Source: Anaerotignum sp. (GTDB lineage Bacteria; Bacillota; Clostridia; Lachnospirales; Anaerotignaceae). From it: a stretch of 52,530 bases of DNA. Within the stretch, counting starts at the first letter, position 1; every line of letters starts with the position of its first letter. This document shows, one piece after another, positions 7,994 through 16,651 of this stretch. The stretch covers positions 1-52,530 of the forward strand of contig NZ_JAFUMA010000063.1 of NCBI RefSeq assembly GCF_017483025.1. The letters are read 5' to 3'. A program made the translations under genes and the position numbers. The notes below the pieces were generated by a model. That model was not told where the DNA came from. It saw only the letters and a program-made list of their open reading frames with translations, and did no database searches.

Positions 7994-9649
7994 TCAGCAC
8001 TCCAGCATTTCCAGTGTACAGATCTTAGCGATGCTCTGACGAATGGCGGCACGAACAGGCAGAACAGCAGCGGGAGAAACGGACAGTTCATCGATGCCCA
8101 TAGCCAGGAAGGTAGGCAGCATACTGATGTCTGCGCCTAGCTCGCCGCAGATACCGATCCAGATACCGGCCTTATGAGCTGCATCGGCAGCCATCTTGAT
8201 GGCACGCAGCAGAGCGGGATGATGGGGATCGTAGAACTTGCCCAGATTATTTGCCTGACGGTCACAGGCCAGAGTGTACTGAGTTAGGTCGTTGGTTCCG
8301 ATGGAGAAGAAATCCACCAATTTCGCCAGCTCTTCTGCAACAAAAATGGAAGCGGGAGTTTCAATCATGATACCCAGTTCGGTATCCTTATCATAGGGAA
8401 TGCCCTCTGCCTCCAGCTCATTCATGACGCTCTGGCAGGCACGTTTGCATTCCTTGACCTCCCAAACAGAGGTAATCATGGGGAACATAATGGCAATCTT
8501 ACCATATACGGATGCCCGGTACAGCGCCCGGAGCTGGGTACGGAATATTTCGGGGCGATTCAGACAGATACGGATCGCACGAACACCCAGCGCAGGATTT
8601 TCTTCCTTCTTCATATCGAAGTAGTCCACCTGCTTGTCAGCGCCGATGTCAAGTGTGCGGATAACCACCCGCTTGCCATTCATGGCGGAAGCAACGGAGC
8701 GGTAGGCTTCAAACTGTTCGTCTTCACTGGGATAATCGGAAGCGCTCAGATACAGGAATTCAGACCGGAACAGACCGATGCCCTGTCCATCATTGGCCTG
8801 GACAGCAGCAACATCCTCAGGAGAGCCAATGTTACAGTATAACAGCAGTTTCTTGCCGTCCAGAGTCACATCTTCCTTGCCTTTCATGGTTTCCAGAAGA
8901 CGCTTGGTTTCCTGCTGCTTTTCGAACTTTTCTTTCAGAGCAGCCAGAGTCAATGCATCGGGATCGATGATCAGCTGACCAGTTTCGCCATCGATGTAAC
9001 TGGCGCGGCCATGGTAGTTTTCTTGCAGAGCTTCCCCTGCACCGCAGATAGCGGGGATGCCCATAGTACGGGCCAGGATAGCGGTGTGGGAGTTGCCGGA
9101 ACCGCCCTGTGTCACAAAGCCCAGAATCTTGGATTTGTCCAGCTGTAAGGTCTCGGAAGGAGCCAGATCGTCAGCAGCCAGAATGACAGGAACATCAGAG
9201 TTGATACCGCCGTCCACAACGCCCAGCAAGTTATTCAGGATGCGCTTGGTAACATCCTTGATGTCAGCAGCACGGGCCTGCATATAGGAATCGTCCATTG
9301 CTGCAAACATGGCGGAGAATTGTTCTCCGGCTTGTTCAACGGCATATTCTGCGTTGCAGGATTCTTCCTCGATGAGAGAGGTTATGTATTCGACAAAATC
9401 CTCATCCTCCACAAACATAGCGTGAGTCTCAAAGAGGGTCGCCATTTCCTCGCCGGCATCTTCCTGACACTTCTCTACCAGGATGTTCAGCTGTTCGATA
9501 GAAGCTGCCTGAGCAACAGCGAGGCGAACTTTTTCGGCTTCGATATCAGTAACAGTCTTCTGGGTAACCGTCGTATCAGGACGCTGGAAGAAATAGAGCG
9601 GGCCTTTTGCAATGCCCTTGGATACGCCTTTACCTTGAATTGTGATCAT
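7994..9649 (-). CDS. ptsI: PTS enzyme I (phosphoenolpyruvate-protein phosphotransferase)
   Basis: Enzyme I starts the phosphotransferase cascade in the cytoplasm: it takes phosphate from phosphoenolpyruvate onto a histidine and passes it to HPr. The 551-residue length is usual. The phosphohistidine is at about 188 in GGSGNSHTAILAR. The C-terminal TIM-barrel has the conserved blocks LFRSEFLY, RTLDIGADK and FFSIGTNDLTQYTLACDR. The start ATG has AAAGGAC upstream. It is the last gene of the operon licT-ptsG-ptsH-ptsI. Codons for Thr (ACC/ACT) and Arg (CGN) differ from neighbouring core genes, which favour ACA and AGA. Confidence 0.97.
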   Translation of the reverse strand: MITIQGKGVSKGIAKGPLYFFQRPDTTVTQKTVTDIEAEKVRLAVAQAASIEQLNILVEKCQEDAGEEMATLFETHAMFVEDEDFVEYITSLIEEESCNAEYAVEQAGEQFSAMFAAMDDSYMQARAADIKDVTKRILNNLLGVVDGGINSDVPVILAADDLAPSETLQLDKSKILGFVTQGGSGNSHTAILARTMGIPAICGAGEALQENYHGRASYIDGETGQLIIDPDALTLAALKEKFEKQQETKRLLETMKGKEDVTLDGKKLLLYCNIGSPEDVAAVQANDGQGIGLFRSEFLYLSASDYPSEDEQFEAYRSVASAMNGKRVVIRTLDIGADKQVDYFDMKKEENPALGVRAIRICLNRPEIFRTQLRALYRASVYGKIAIMFPMITSVWEVKECKRACQSVMNELEAEGIPYDKDTELGIMIETPASIFVAEELAKLVDFFSIGTNDLTQYTLACDRQANNLGKFYDPHHPALLRAIKMAADAAHKAGIWIGICGELGADISMLPTFLAMGIDELSVSPAAVLPVRAAIRQSIAKICTLEMLEC

Positions 9650-9681
9650 ATTTCAGTGTCCTTTCTATATTGAAAGAGATG

Positions 9682-9721
9682 GGGAAGCGCCGAATGGTAT
9701 GGTAGGAGGCCGGCGCTTCCC
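9682..9721 (-). other. Intercistronic hairpin between ptsH and ptsI
   Basis: A GC-rich 11-base-pair perfect stem (GGGAAGCGCCG with its complement) with an 18-base loop lies in the ptsH-ptsI gap. No T run follows on either strand, so it is unlikely to be a simple terminator. It may stabilise or process the message so that HPr is made in excess over enzyme I. That role is inference. Confidence 0.55.
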
Positions 9722-9742
9722 TGTAATCAGGAACAATCGATC

Positions 9743-10003
9743 TTACAGATTATTGTTTAAAAAATCGGAAATTGCCTTGATAGCAGCATCTTCGTTGGTA
9801 CCTTCTGCGGCAACAGTGACAACGTCGCCTTGCTTGACGCCCAGGCTCATGAGTTTCATCAGCTGGGTAGCCTTAACGGTGGTACCACCCTTGGTAATGG
9901 TAACTACGGTGTCAGCAAAAGCCTTTGCTTCCTTAACCAGCATACCGGCGGGACGGGCATGAATGCCCAGAGGATCTCTTACGGTAAATTCAAACTGTTT
10001 CAT
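9743..10003 (-). CDS. ptsH: PTS phosphocarrier protein HPr with Thr at position 46
   Basis: This 86-residue protein carries phosphate from enzyme I to the EIIA domain. His15 lies in the canonical GIHARPAG motif. The region that in Firmicutes normally holds the regulatory Ser46 reads VKATQLMKLMSLGVKQGD here, placing Thr at 46. HPr kinase phosphorylation of Ser46 drives CcpA-dependent catabolite repression, so this HPr may be regulated differently or not at all. It lies between ptsG and ptsI, with AAGGAG upstream of its start. Confidence 0.96.
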   Translation of the reverse strand: MKQFEFTVRDPLGIHARPAGMLVKEAKAFADTVVTITKGGTTVKATQLMKLMSLGVKQGDVVTVAAEGTNEDAAIKAISDFLNNNL

Positions 10004-10034
10004 AATGATTTCTCCTTTTTATTTATTCTTCTTT

Positions 10035-12161
10035 TTATTTAACATTTAACAGGTCGGTGCCGTTCTGGATGGTACCGGAAGTCAAAACACGAATGGATGC
10101 ATAATCATCGGTATTGCAGATGATCATGGGAGTGGTCAGAGGGTATCCTTCAGCCTTGATGGATTCCATGTCGAAGGAAACCAACAGATCGCCTTTTTTG
10201 ACCTTCTGTTCGGGAGCAACGTGAGCCTCAAAATACTTGCCGCCCAGTTTGACAGTATCGATGCCGATGTGCATCAGCAGTTCTACACCGTCGTCGGTGG
10301 TCATGCCCACAGCGTGTTTGGTATCGAAAACAGTCTCGATTACACCATCAGCAGGAGCATACAGTTTGCCTTCCTTGGGCTCGATGGCAACGCCGTCGCC
10401 CATCGCACCAGATGCAAATGCTTCGTCATCCACCTCACACAAAGCCAGAACAGTACCGTTCATGTGGGCAGCCAGGACAGCGGCCTTGGCTTCCTTGGCA
10501 GGTGCAGCAGGGGCTTCAACAACGGGAGCTGCAGCTGCAACTGCATCCATGTTATCGGACTCAGGGGACTCCATGAAGTCAACCAGATTGGATTTGATAA
10601 CAGCGACCTGGGGGCCATAGATAACCTGAATACCGTTACCCTTATGAATAACACCGGATGCGCCGGATGCCTTCAGAGTCTTATCATCCACCTTACCCTC
10701 GTCCACAACAGTGATACGCAGGCGGGTAGCACAGCAGTCCACATCGGAGATGTTCTTCTTGCCGCCCAGACCTTGCAGGATCATAGGGGAAACAGGATCG
10801 GAAACGCCAGCGTTTGCACCATCGGGGCCGATACCAGTCTTAGCCTTGTAGTCGGAACGGGTGAACAGCTTGGGATCTACATCGTCGGATTCTCGGCCGG
10901 GAGTTGCCAGATCCATCTTTGTAATCATAATACGGAAGGTAAAATAATACAGGAAGAAGTAGACAACACCAACAATGACAACCCAGATCCAGTTTGTTCT
11001 GGCGTTACCCTGCAGGATACCGAACAGTGTCAGGTCGATCAGACCGCCGGAGAAGGTCATGCCGACACCGACATTGAAAATGTGCATCAGCATGTAGGAA
11101 AGACCAGCATAAACGCAGTGGACAACATACATCAGAGGTGCAACAAACAGGAAGGTGAATTCCAGAGGCTCAGTGATACCGGTGAGCATGGAAGTCAGAG
11201 CTGCAGACAGCAGCAGACCGCCCACAACCTTCTTCTTTTCGGGGCGAGCAGTGTGGTACATAGCCAGTGCAGCACCCACCAGACCGAAGATCATAAAGGG
11301 GAACTTACCGGACATGAAGCGGGTAGCAGAAACAGAGAAAACAGTAGTAGACTTAGAAGCCAGCTCTGCAAAGAAGATATTCTGTGCGCCCTGAACGACA
11401 ACTTCATCGACGATAGCAGTGCCGCCCATAGCCGTCTGCCAGAAGGGCATGTAAAACACATGGTGCAGGCCGAAGGGAATCAGGGCACGTTCAGTGATGC
11501 CGTAGATCCAGGTGCCGATGTAACCGGAGTTAATTACCAGATTGCCCAGCATTGCGATGCCCTGCTGTACAATAGGCCATACGTAGAACATTGCGATACC
11601 AACCACCAGATAGACTGCCGTACAAACAATGGGAACGAAACGGGTACCGCCGAAGAAGCTCAGAACGGTGGGCAGTTCAATCTTATAAAATTTGTTATGC
11701 AGAGCAGCAACGCCCAGACCAACGATGATACCGCCGAACACACCCATCTGCAGGGTAGTGATGCCCAGCATAGAAGTAGTAGAGTTGGCAGCCATAGCTT
11801 CCACGCCGCCGTTGGCATTGATCATGGCACTGATAGCAGTGTTCATGACCAGATATGCGATGGCACCGGACAAAGCAGCGACTTCCTTTTCCTTCTTTGC
11901 CATGCCGATGGCAACGCCCATGGCAAACAGCAGAGCAAGGTTATTGAAAACTGCACTGCCGCACTGGTTCATGATGTCCAGAATGGTGTACAGAATACTG
12001 CCGGGGTAAATGATGGCGGTCAGCCCATAGGCCTCCAGCATGGTTGCGTTGGTGAAGGAGCTGCCAATACCCAGCAGCAAACCTGCTGCGGGCAGCAGTG
12101 CGATAGGCAGCATAAAGGAGCGGCCTACACGCTGCAAAATACCGAAAATCTTGTCTTTCAT
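10035..12161 (-). CDS. ptsG: PTS glucose-type transporter EIICBA
   Basis: A single 708-residue membrane protein imports and phosphorylates a hexose. EIIC covers about residues 10-420 with multiple membrane spans and the GITEPLEF motif (328-335). EIIB follows (about 465-535), with the phosphocysteine at Cys477 in CATRLR. An Ala/Pro-rich linker leads to EIIA (about 565-705), with His616 (KHAVG) and the phosphohistidine His631 (MHIGIDT). The domain order and sequence fit the glucose/N-acetylglucosamine family. Glucose is the likelier substrate because an antiterminator and general PTS genes, not amino-sugar genes, surround it. I chose the ATG at 12161 over an upstream one because AGGAGG lies just before it. 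Confidence 0.93.
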   Translation of the reverse strand: MKDKIFGILQRVGRSFMLPIALLPAAGLLLGIGSSFTNATMLEAYGLTAIIYPGSILYTILDIMNQCGSAVFNNLALLFAMGVAIGMAKKEKEVAALSGAIAYLVMNTAISAMINANGGVEAMAANSTTSMLGITTLQMGVFGGIIVGLGVAALHNKFYKIELPTVLSFFGGTRFVPIVCTAVYLVVGIAMFYVWPIVQQGIAMLGNLVINSGYIGTWIYGITERALIPFGLHHVFYMPFWQTAMGGTAIVDEVVVQGAQNIFFAELASKSTTVFSVSATRFMSGKFPFMIFGLVGAALAMYHTARPEKKKVVGGLLLSAALTSMLTGITEPLEFTFLFVAPLMYVVHCVYAGLSYMLMHIFNVGVGMTFSGGLIDLTLFGILQGNARTNWIWVVIVGVVYFFLYYFTFRIMITKMDLATPGRESDDVDPKLFTRSDYKAKTGIGPDGANAGVSDPVSPMILQGLGGKKNISDVDCCATRLRITVVDEGKVDDKTLKASGASGVIHKGNGIQVIYGPQVAVIKSNLVDFMESPESDNMDAVAAAAPVVEAPAAPAKEAKAAVLAAHMNGTVLALCEVDDEAFASGAMGDGVAIEPKEGKLYAPADGVIETVFDTKHAVGMTTDDGVELLMHIGIDTVKLGGKYFEAHVAPEQKVKKGDLLVSFDMESIKAEGYPLTTPMIICNTDDYASIRVLTSGTIQNGTDLLNVK

Positions 12162-12206
12162 TGTAATCCTCCTGAGTTCATAATAGTATTTATTTGAAAT
12201 ATATAT

Positions 12207-12292
12207 AAAAAAACCCATACCAAGGGCGTAATATGCATCTTACGTCCTTGGTATGGGTTTAGCTCACATCATTTTTGTGTGATAACTATCCC
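12207..12292 (-). promoter_or_regulatory. RAT antiterminator site overlapping a terminator in the ptsG leader
   Basis: On the minus strand, between the antiterminator gene and ptsG, an element begins GGGATAGTTATCACAC and ends GATGTGAGCTAAACC (about 12257-12292). It has the fold and end sequences of a ribonucleic antiterminator bound by BglG/LicT/GlcT proteins. Its AAACC end is also the start of a 21-base-pair terminator stem with one mismatch (12211-12231 with 12240-12260), followed by a run of T. Forming one structure excludes the other, which is the expected switch for sugar-induced ptsG expression. Confidence 0.88.
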
Positions 12293-12322
12293 ATCGCCCT
12301 GTACTTTACAGGGGAGGATATT

Positions 12323-13174
12323 TTATTGCTTAGACCCCAGATTGATCCGCTTTAAGTGGATCGTCAGATAGGTCAGTTCTTCATCAGAGAGATTCTTCTG
12401 ATATGCATTCTTGATGTAGTCTGCAATGCACTGGGCACATTTATAGTGTTCCTTACAGTTCTTCATGATCAATTGATGGAACAACTCATCCTGCTCTTCC
12501 TGGGCATCCTCCGTGATCTTGCCCTGGAACAGCCGCTGGGCAAAGTAACGCAGATGTACCACGAAACGGTTAAAGTCCAGCGATTCCCGGTCAAACTGCT
12601 TCTGGTAGAAGTATTCCACAACAGAGATCGTATCCTCAATGAGTTTGGTGATCTCATACATCTCGCTCATGTTGGTGTTCAGCTCTGCATTAACAATATG
12701 AAGTGCAATAAAGGCGGCTTCATCTTCATGGAGGGTAACATCCATCTGCTCACGAATGATCCTCAGGCAATACTGTCCCAGATGGTATTCTGTAGGATAG
12801 TAACACATAATGGAGCCCTTCAAGGGATTGCTGAACTCCACTCCCTGTGCCTTGCGCAGAATGGCAAAGCTGATGTGGTCAGCCAGGGTAATCAACAGGG
12901 ATTCGTTCAGCTTCTGAGGAATCTGAGACGTTATATGCTCAATCAGGCTTTCCGTTAAGGTTAGGTGTTCGATTGGGATTTTCTCCACCAGCTCCTGCAG
13001 CTTCCGCTGGCCGGTCTTCTCCTCCATACGGTAGGTATGTTCTATTAGGGATGTGTCAATAATCTCGCCCCGATGACGCTGAAAACCGATGCCTCGTCCG
13101 GTGACGATCAGTTCATTTCCCTTTTCATCCACAGCGCAGAGAATGTTATTGTTGATGATTTTCTTGATTCGCAT
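12323..13174 (-). CDS. licT: BglG/LicT-family transcriptional antiterminator
   Basis: This 283-residue RNA-binding regulator has an N-terminal CAT domain (MRIKKIINNNILCAV ... TGRGIGFQ, residues 1-55). Two PTS-regulation domains follow, with conserved histidines in LADHISFAI, EYHLGQYCL and ALHIVNAEL in the first and in VVHLRYFAQRL and LTIHLKRI in the second. PTS proteins phosphorylate these domains to control dimerisation. The target is the RAT site just downstream, ahead of ptsG. The start at 13174 fits a GGGGTGAG site seven bases upstream better than a start four codons earlier. By sequence it is closer to LicT than to GlcT, but context points to the glucose operon. Confidence 0.9.
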   Translation of the reverse strand: MRIKKIINNNILCAVDEKGNELIVTGRGIGFQRHRGEIIDTSLIEHTYRMEEKTGQRKLQELVEKIPIEHLTLTESLIEHITSQIPQKLNESLLITLADHISFAILRKAQGVEFSNPLKGSIMCYYPTEYHLGQYCLRIIREQMDVTLHEDEAAFIALHIVNAELNTNMSEMYEITKLIEDTISVVEYFYQKQFDRESLDFNRFVVHLRYFAQRLFQGKITEDAQEEQDELFHQLIMKNCKEHYKCAQCIADYIKNAYQKNLSDEELTYLTIHLKRINLGSKQ

Positions 13175-13461
13175 TTTCGCGCTCACCCCAATTTTGCGTA
13201 AAAAAAATAACCAGCTCCATCCAATACCCCAACCTTGAGATACTAAATAAAGTTGGTCAAGCCCGCACTACCGGTTACATTCCAACATTTTTCTGCAGAA
13301 ATTGTAACATGGAATACTGTTCCTGTCAACTGGATAAAAATAGATTATGAACATTTTGTGACTTTGTATAATTTTGTAGATATTTTTTTAGCTATTTATC
13401 CTACCCACGGGATAATTCTATTGCGGAGCAGTGTTTCGCTAATATTTATAAGAAATGTATG
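13175..13461. other. Upstream region of the PTS operon
   Basis: No gene is recognised. The minus strand must contain the operon promoter. A TTGACC box is visible near 13255-13260, but I see no good -10 box at proper spacing. Direct and inverted GGTTGG-type motifs surround 13225-13260. Confidence 0.4.
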
Positions 13462-13494
13462 AAAATCCCCAACTGCCGAAGCGGTTGGGGATTT
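13462..13494 (-). terminator. Terminator of the acyltransferase gene
   Basis: A 14-base-pair stem with one G-T pair (AAATCCCCAACTGC with GCGGTTGGGGATTT) and a CGAA loop is followed by T residues on the minus strand. It lies about 20 bases after the stop of the acyltransferase. Confidence 0.78.
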
Positions 13495-13516
13495 CATGTC
13501 TTTCAAATGAATTGTT

Positions 13517-14719
13517 TTAATTTTGGTATTCCCTTTTATAAAATCGTTTTCCATTGACTGCGCTTAATTTTGCGATGATCTGTGACCAGAAATCAGCTTT
13601 GAAGAAGATCGTCAGCAGGAGAGACATGAGCAATACCTCTGCAACAGCGATATATTCATTCCGGCTCAGGATGCTGTAAAAGCCGCCGTAAATCAGGAAG
13701 TCTTTAAAAAGACGGTGGAACACATAAATTCCAAGAGTATTTTTCCCTGCTTTAGCGAGGAAGGTGCTCTTTTTTGGGCAAAGAGCAAAAAGACCAAACA
13801 GAATGAGCATGGTGACTGCCATCCAGAGAATGCAGGTCAAAGGTGCGATGCTGTAGTAAAAATCAGATAACTTGAGCAGCTTTTCATAGGGGGAGACCCC
13901 GTAGAAGAATACCCCCAGCCATTTCTGCACAGCACGCCCGTTGGGAATGATGAGGAGGGCGGAAAGGATAAACACAGCGGAAAGGATTTTCTTGCCGCTG
14001 GTATGATTCACGATTTGGTCAAATCGCTCTTTCGTCATGTAAAAGCCAAACAGGAAGAACGGCATGAAGTTGATCGTACGGGACAAACTTAAAAATTTGT
14101 CGACGTTTTCCTGATAACCTATCACAGCGGCAAAAATGATCGCTGTTGTTAAGACGTACTTTGGCTTCATATGCCTGGTCAGGTAAAGGACGATGTGCCA
14201 CCATACAAGAGCAAGCAGATACCATGGCGCGGCGCCTACGGTAAAGACATTTACCTTTAGCAGAGAAATGCCGATAACGAGCAGGATAAATACGGGCTGA
14301 AACTTTGGAAAACGGCTGTATATCATAGATAAAAGCCAGATGCCGAAACAAATTAGCGCCACGATCAGAATCAGTTCCATGGTATGGCTGTTGCCTTCGA
14401 AATAGGGCCGTTTGAAAATAAAGTGCACCAGATCGATGGCATCTTTGAATAAAAGGTAAAGCCAGGCATAGGAGAGCAGTTTTTCGCCTTTGTATTGCTT
14501 TTTCGGAAATCCTTTCGCCAGATAGCCCGACATGAAAATGAAACCGGGCATATGGAAAAAGTAGATAAAGGCTCTCACGCCGATGGCGAGGGTGGAATTT
14601 GCTTCCTGCAGAGTGCTGATCAGATGACCGCAGACGACCAGAAAGATGAGCACGCCTTTGATGTTGTCAATATGATGATCTCTTGTATGGGAAACGACCG
14701 CAGTCGGTTTTTGTTCCAT
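13517..14719 (-). CDS. Acyltransferase 3 family membrane protein
   Basis: This 400-residue integral membrane protein belongs to the acyltransferase-3 (OafA/NodX-like) family, which transfers acetyl or other acyl groups to extracellular polysaccharides or lipids. The N-terminal signature is clear: HIDNIKGVLIFLVVCGHLI near 16-34, then FFHMPGFIFMSGYLAKG near 54-70. About ten hydrophobic segments follow. The acceptor is not indicated: the next gene upstream is an amidohydrolase 26 bases away, and no polysaccharide genes are near. The gene ends at its own terminator. Confidence 0.85.
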   Translation of the reverse strand: MEQKPTAVVSHTRDHHIDNIKGVLIFLVVCGHLISTLQEANSTLAIGVRAFIYFFHMPGFIFMSGYLAKGFPKKQYKGEKLLSYAWLYLLFKDAIDLVHFIFKRPYFEGNSHTMELILIVALICFGIWLLSMIYSRFPKFQPVFILLVIGISLLKVNVFTVGAAPWYLLALVWWHIVLYLTRHMKPKYVLTTAIIFAAVIGYQENVDKFLSLSRTINFMPFFLFGFYMTKERFDQIVNHTSGKKILSAVFILSALLIIPNGRAVQKWLGVFFYGVSPYEKLLKLSDFYYSIAPLTCILWMAVTMLILFGLFALCPKKSTFLAKAGKNTLGIYVFHRLFKDFLIYGGFYSILSRNEYIAVAEVLLMSLLLTIFFKADFWSQIIAKLSAVNGKRFYKREYQN

Positions 14720-14745
14720 AGTGATTCTCCTATTTCAAAGATGCA

Positions 14746-15810
14746 TCAGGACTGCATCAGTTTCAAAAAAACCTGCATGGAGGGTTCCAGCAGTGCATCG
14801 GGATATTCATAATGTTCTGTATGGAGGGGAGGGTGGGCTTCTCCTGCGCCGATGCCGAAAAAGGCACCCTTACAATGGTTCAGATAATGGCCAAAGTCTT
14901 CGCTCCAACGCATGGGAACGGAAAGCAGTTCGCCATTGCAAAGTTCCAAAACTTTTTCAGCACATGCGGGAGTGTTTTCAGTGGCGGGGAAAACGTCCTG
15001 TACTTCATGAGAGAAGGTAAGATGATATTCTTCCGCCAACTGTTCGGAAAGAGCCAGAATACTTTCATGCAGAGAGGCTAAATCACAGTCATGTTCCGCT
15101 CTTAATGTTAGCCACACTTCTGCATTTTCCGCAGATGCTCCGAAGGCTTTTTCGCCCATTTCCATGCCAATAACAGTGCAAAGCGTCATACCTGTATATT
15201 TTTCGGGCGCAGATAAAACGGGAATCTCGCAAAGCAATCGGCCAACAGCAGTAGCGGGGGAGATGCCATTTTCGGGATATGCCGCATGGGCGGGCTTTCC
15301 TTTCAAATGAAGTGTGACACCGCGGGACGCACAGGCGAAGGTATCGGGGCGTGTAGTCACCAGACCCAGAGGAACACCGGGCAGATTGTGCGCGCCGTAA
15401 ATTTCGTCGATTGTTTCTTTCCGGAACAATTCACAGCAGGGCTCTGCGCCGGCTCCTGTTTCTTCTGCGGGCTGGAAGAGGAAAAAGATGTTTCTGTCAA
15501 ATTTTTTCCCTTCTGCCATCAGTGCTGCGCCGCAAAGGGCGGCAGCATGACCATCGTGGCCGCAAAGATGGCTGGCAGAACCGTCAGGCATAGCCAGGGC
15601 GTCATAATCGGCACGAAGGGCGATAGTTGGCTTCGTTGCATTTTCTTCTCTGTGGGCGGCGTAGAAGCCATCACCGCAGGGGCAGAGTTCCAGCGTTGTA
15701 TTCTTCTTCAGATAGTCCATCAGAAGGGCTTTCGTTTTTTCTTCCTTGCCGGAGATCTCCGCGCAGTTATGCAATTCTGTTCTGAGTTGCGTTATTTTTT
15801 CGAGTATCAT
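14746..15810 (-). CDS. M20-family amidohydrolase (peptidase M20D type)
   Basis: This 354-residue cytoplasmic zinc hydrolase resembles N-acyl-amino-acid amidohydrolases. Metal-binding blocks are visible: ALRADYDAL, CGHDGHAAALCGAAL, FQPAEETGAGAEP and GAHNLPG. A dimerisation domain lies in the middle, introduced by GKPAHAAYP, a hallmark of the family. It sits in a minus-strand run with the omega-amidase-like gene 12 bases upstream, so the two are probably co-transcribed. The substrate, perhaps an N-acetylated or N-acyl amino acid or a small peptide conjugate, cannot be told from sequence. Confidence 0.9.
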   Translation of the reverse strand: MILEKITQLRTELHNCAEISGKEEKTKALLMDYLKKNTTLELCPCGDGFYAAHREENATKPTIALRADYDALAMPDGSASHLCGHDGHAAALCGAALMAEGKKFDRNIFFLFQPAEETGAGAEPCCELFRKETIDEIYGAHNLPGVPLGLVTTRPDTFACASRGVTLHLKGKPAHAAYPENGISPATAVGRLLCEIPVLSAPEKYTGMTLCTVIGMEMGEKAFGASAENAEVWLTLRAEHDCDLASLHESILALSEQLAEEYHLTFSHEVQDVFPATENTPACAEKVLELCNGELLSVPMRWSEDFGHYLNHCKGAFFGIGAGEAHPPLHTEHYEYPDALLEPSMQVFLKLMQS

Positions 15811-15822
15811 AAAAACACCTTC

Positions 15823-16623
15823 TTATTCTGCATGGTGTTTTTTCCAAAGAGAGTGGTACAGTTCGGGTTTTCTGTCGGCCTTCAGAGGGAAGCTCTGACG
15901 GTATGCATCTACTTCACCGGGGTTGATGTCCACGATGGTCAGGCCGTTGCCGCCTTCCACGTGAGCCAGCACATCACCTGTGGGGGAGACTGCCATACTG
16001 TCGCCGATATAGGACAGGCCGCCGCCTTCGCCGCTGCGGTTCACGCCGATGATGAAGCATTGATTTTCGATGGCACGGGCTTTCAGCAGAGTCATCCAGT
16101 GTTCACGGCGAGGTGTGGGCCAGTTGGCGATGACTGTGATGATCTTGCTCTTTTCAGATGCTACCTGAAAGGGTTCGGGGAAGCGCAGGTCATAGCAGAT
16201 AAAGGGAGAAAGAGGAACGCCCTTTACTTCGCAGAACTGCAGTTCACTGCAGCCAATGTAATGTTCGGATTCTGCACCGAAGGAGAAGGGGTGGATCTTG
16301 CCGTAATCCGCCAGCTGTTCGCCGTTTTCATCGAAAATAACGCAGTGATTTGTGGAAACACCGTCTTCATGGACGGGCAGACCAAAGCAAACTGCTACGC
16401 CGTTTTTCTTTGCTTCTTCTTTGAAAAATGCGATAGATTTGCTGTCTTTTCTGTTTTCTCCGTAAATTTCGGGCTGCATGGTAAAGCCTGTCAGTGTCAT
16501 TTCGGGGAAGACCACCAAATCTACGCCTTTTTCTTTGGCTTCGGCCATCAGCTGACTGCACAGAGCCATTGTTTTTTCCTTTTCTTCAAAACCCATATCG
16601 ATTTGTCCGAGTGCGATTCTCAT
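15823..16623 (-). CDS. Carbon-nitrogen hydrolase, omega-amidase-like
   Basis: This 266-residue nitrilase-superfamily amidase has the full catalytic triad: Glu41 in FPEMTLTGF, Lys109 in YGKIHPF and Cys143 in FICYDLRFPE. The pattern YDLRFPE and the length match YafV/Nit2-type omega-amidases, which hydrolyse 2-oxoglutaramate or 2-oxosuccinamate to the oxo acid and ammonia. The start at 16623 is set by AGGAGG eight bases upstream. The same open frame extends further upstream into the next gene, but that part has no ribosome site. It probably shares a transcript with the Spx/ArsC-like gene and the amidohydrolase. Confidence 0.9.
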   Translation of the reverse strand: MRIALGQIDMGFEEKEKTMALCSQLMAEAKEKGVDLVVFPEMTLTGFTMQPEIYGENRKDSKSIAFFKEEAKKNGVAVCFGLPVHEDGVSTNHCVIFDENGEQLADYGKIHPFSFGAESEHYIGCSELQFCEVKGVPLSPFICYDLRFPEPFQVASEKSKIITVIANWPTPRREHWMTLLKARAIENQCFIIGVNRSGEGGGLSYIGDSMAVSPTGDVLAHVEGGNGLTIVDINPGEVDAYRQSFPLKADRKPELYHSLWKKHHAE

Positions 16624-16651
16624 AATTTTTCCTCCTGACTTTTCTTTTGTC

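Noticed and set aside
10221..12197. A 658-codon open frame on the plus strand opposite ptsG
   Set aside because: It is Cys/His/Gln-rich with no domain and lies fully antisense to the well-supported EIICBA gene; it reflects codon bias.
15286..16638. A 450-codon plus-strand open frame opposite the amidohydrolase and omega-amidase-like genes
   Set aside because: It spans two convincing minus-strand genes and their gap, with low-complexity Phe/Cys/Gly-rich content and no ribosome site.
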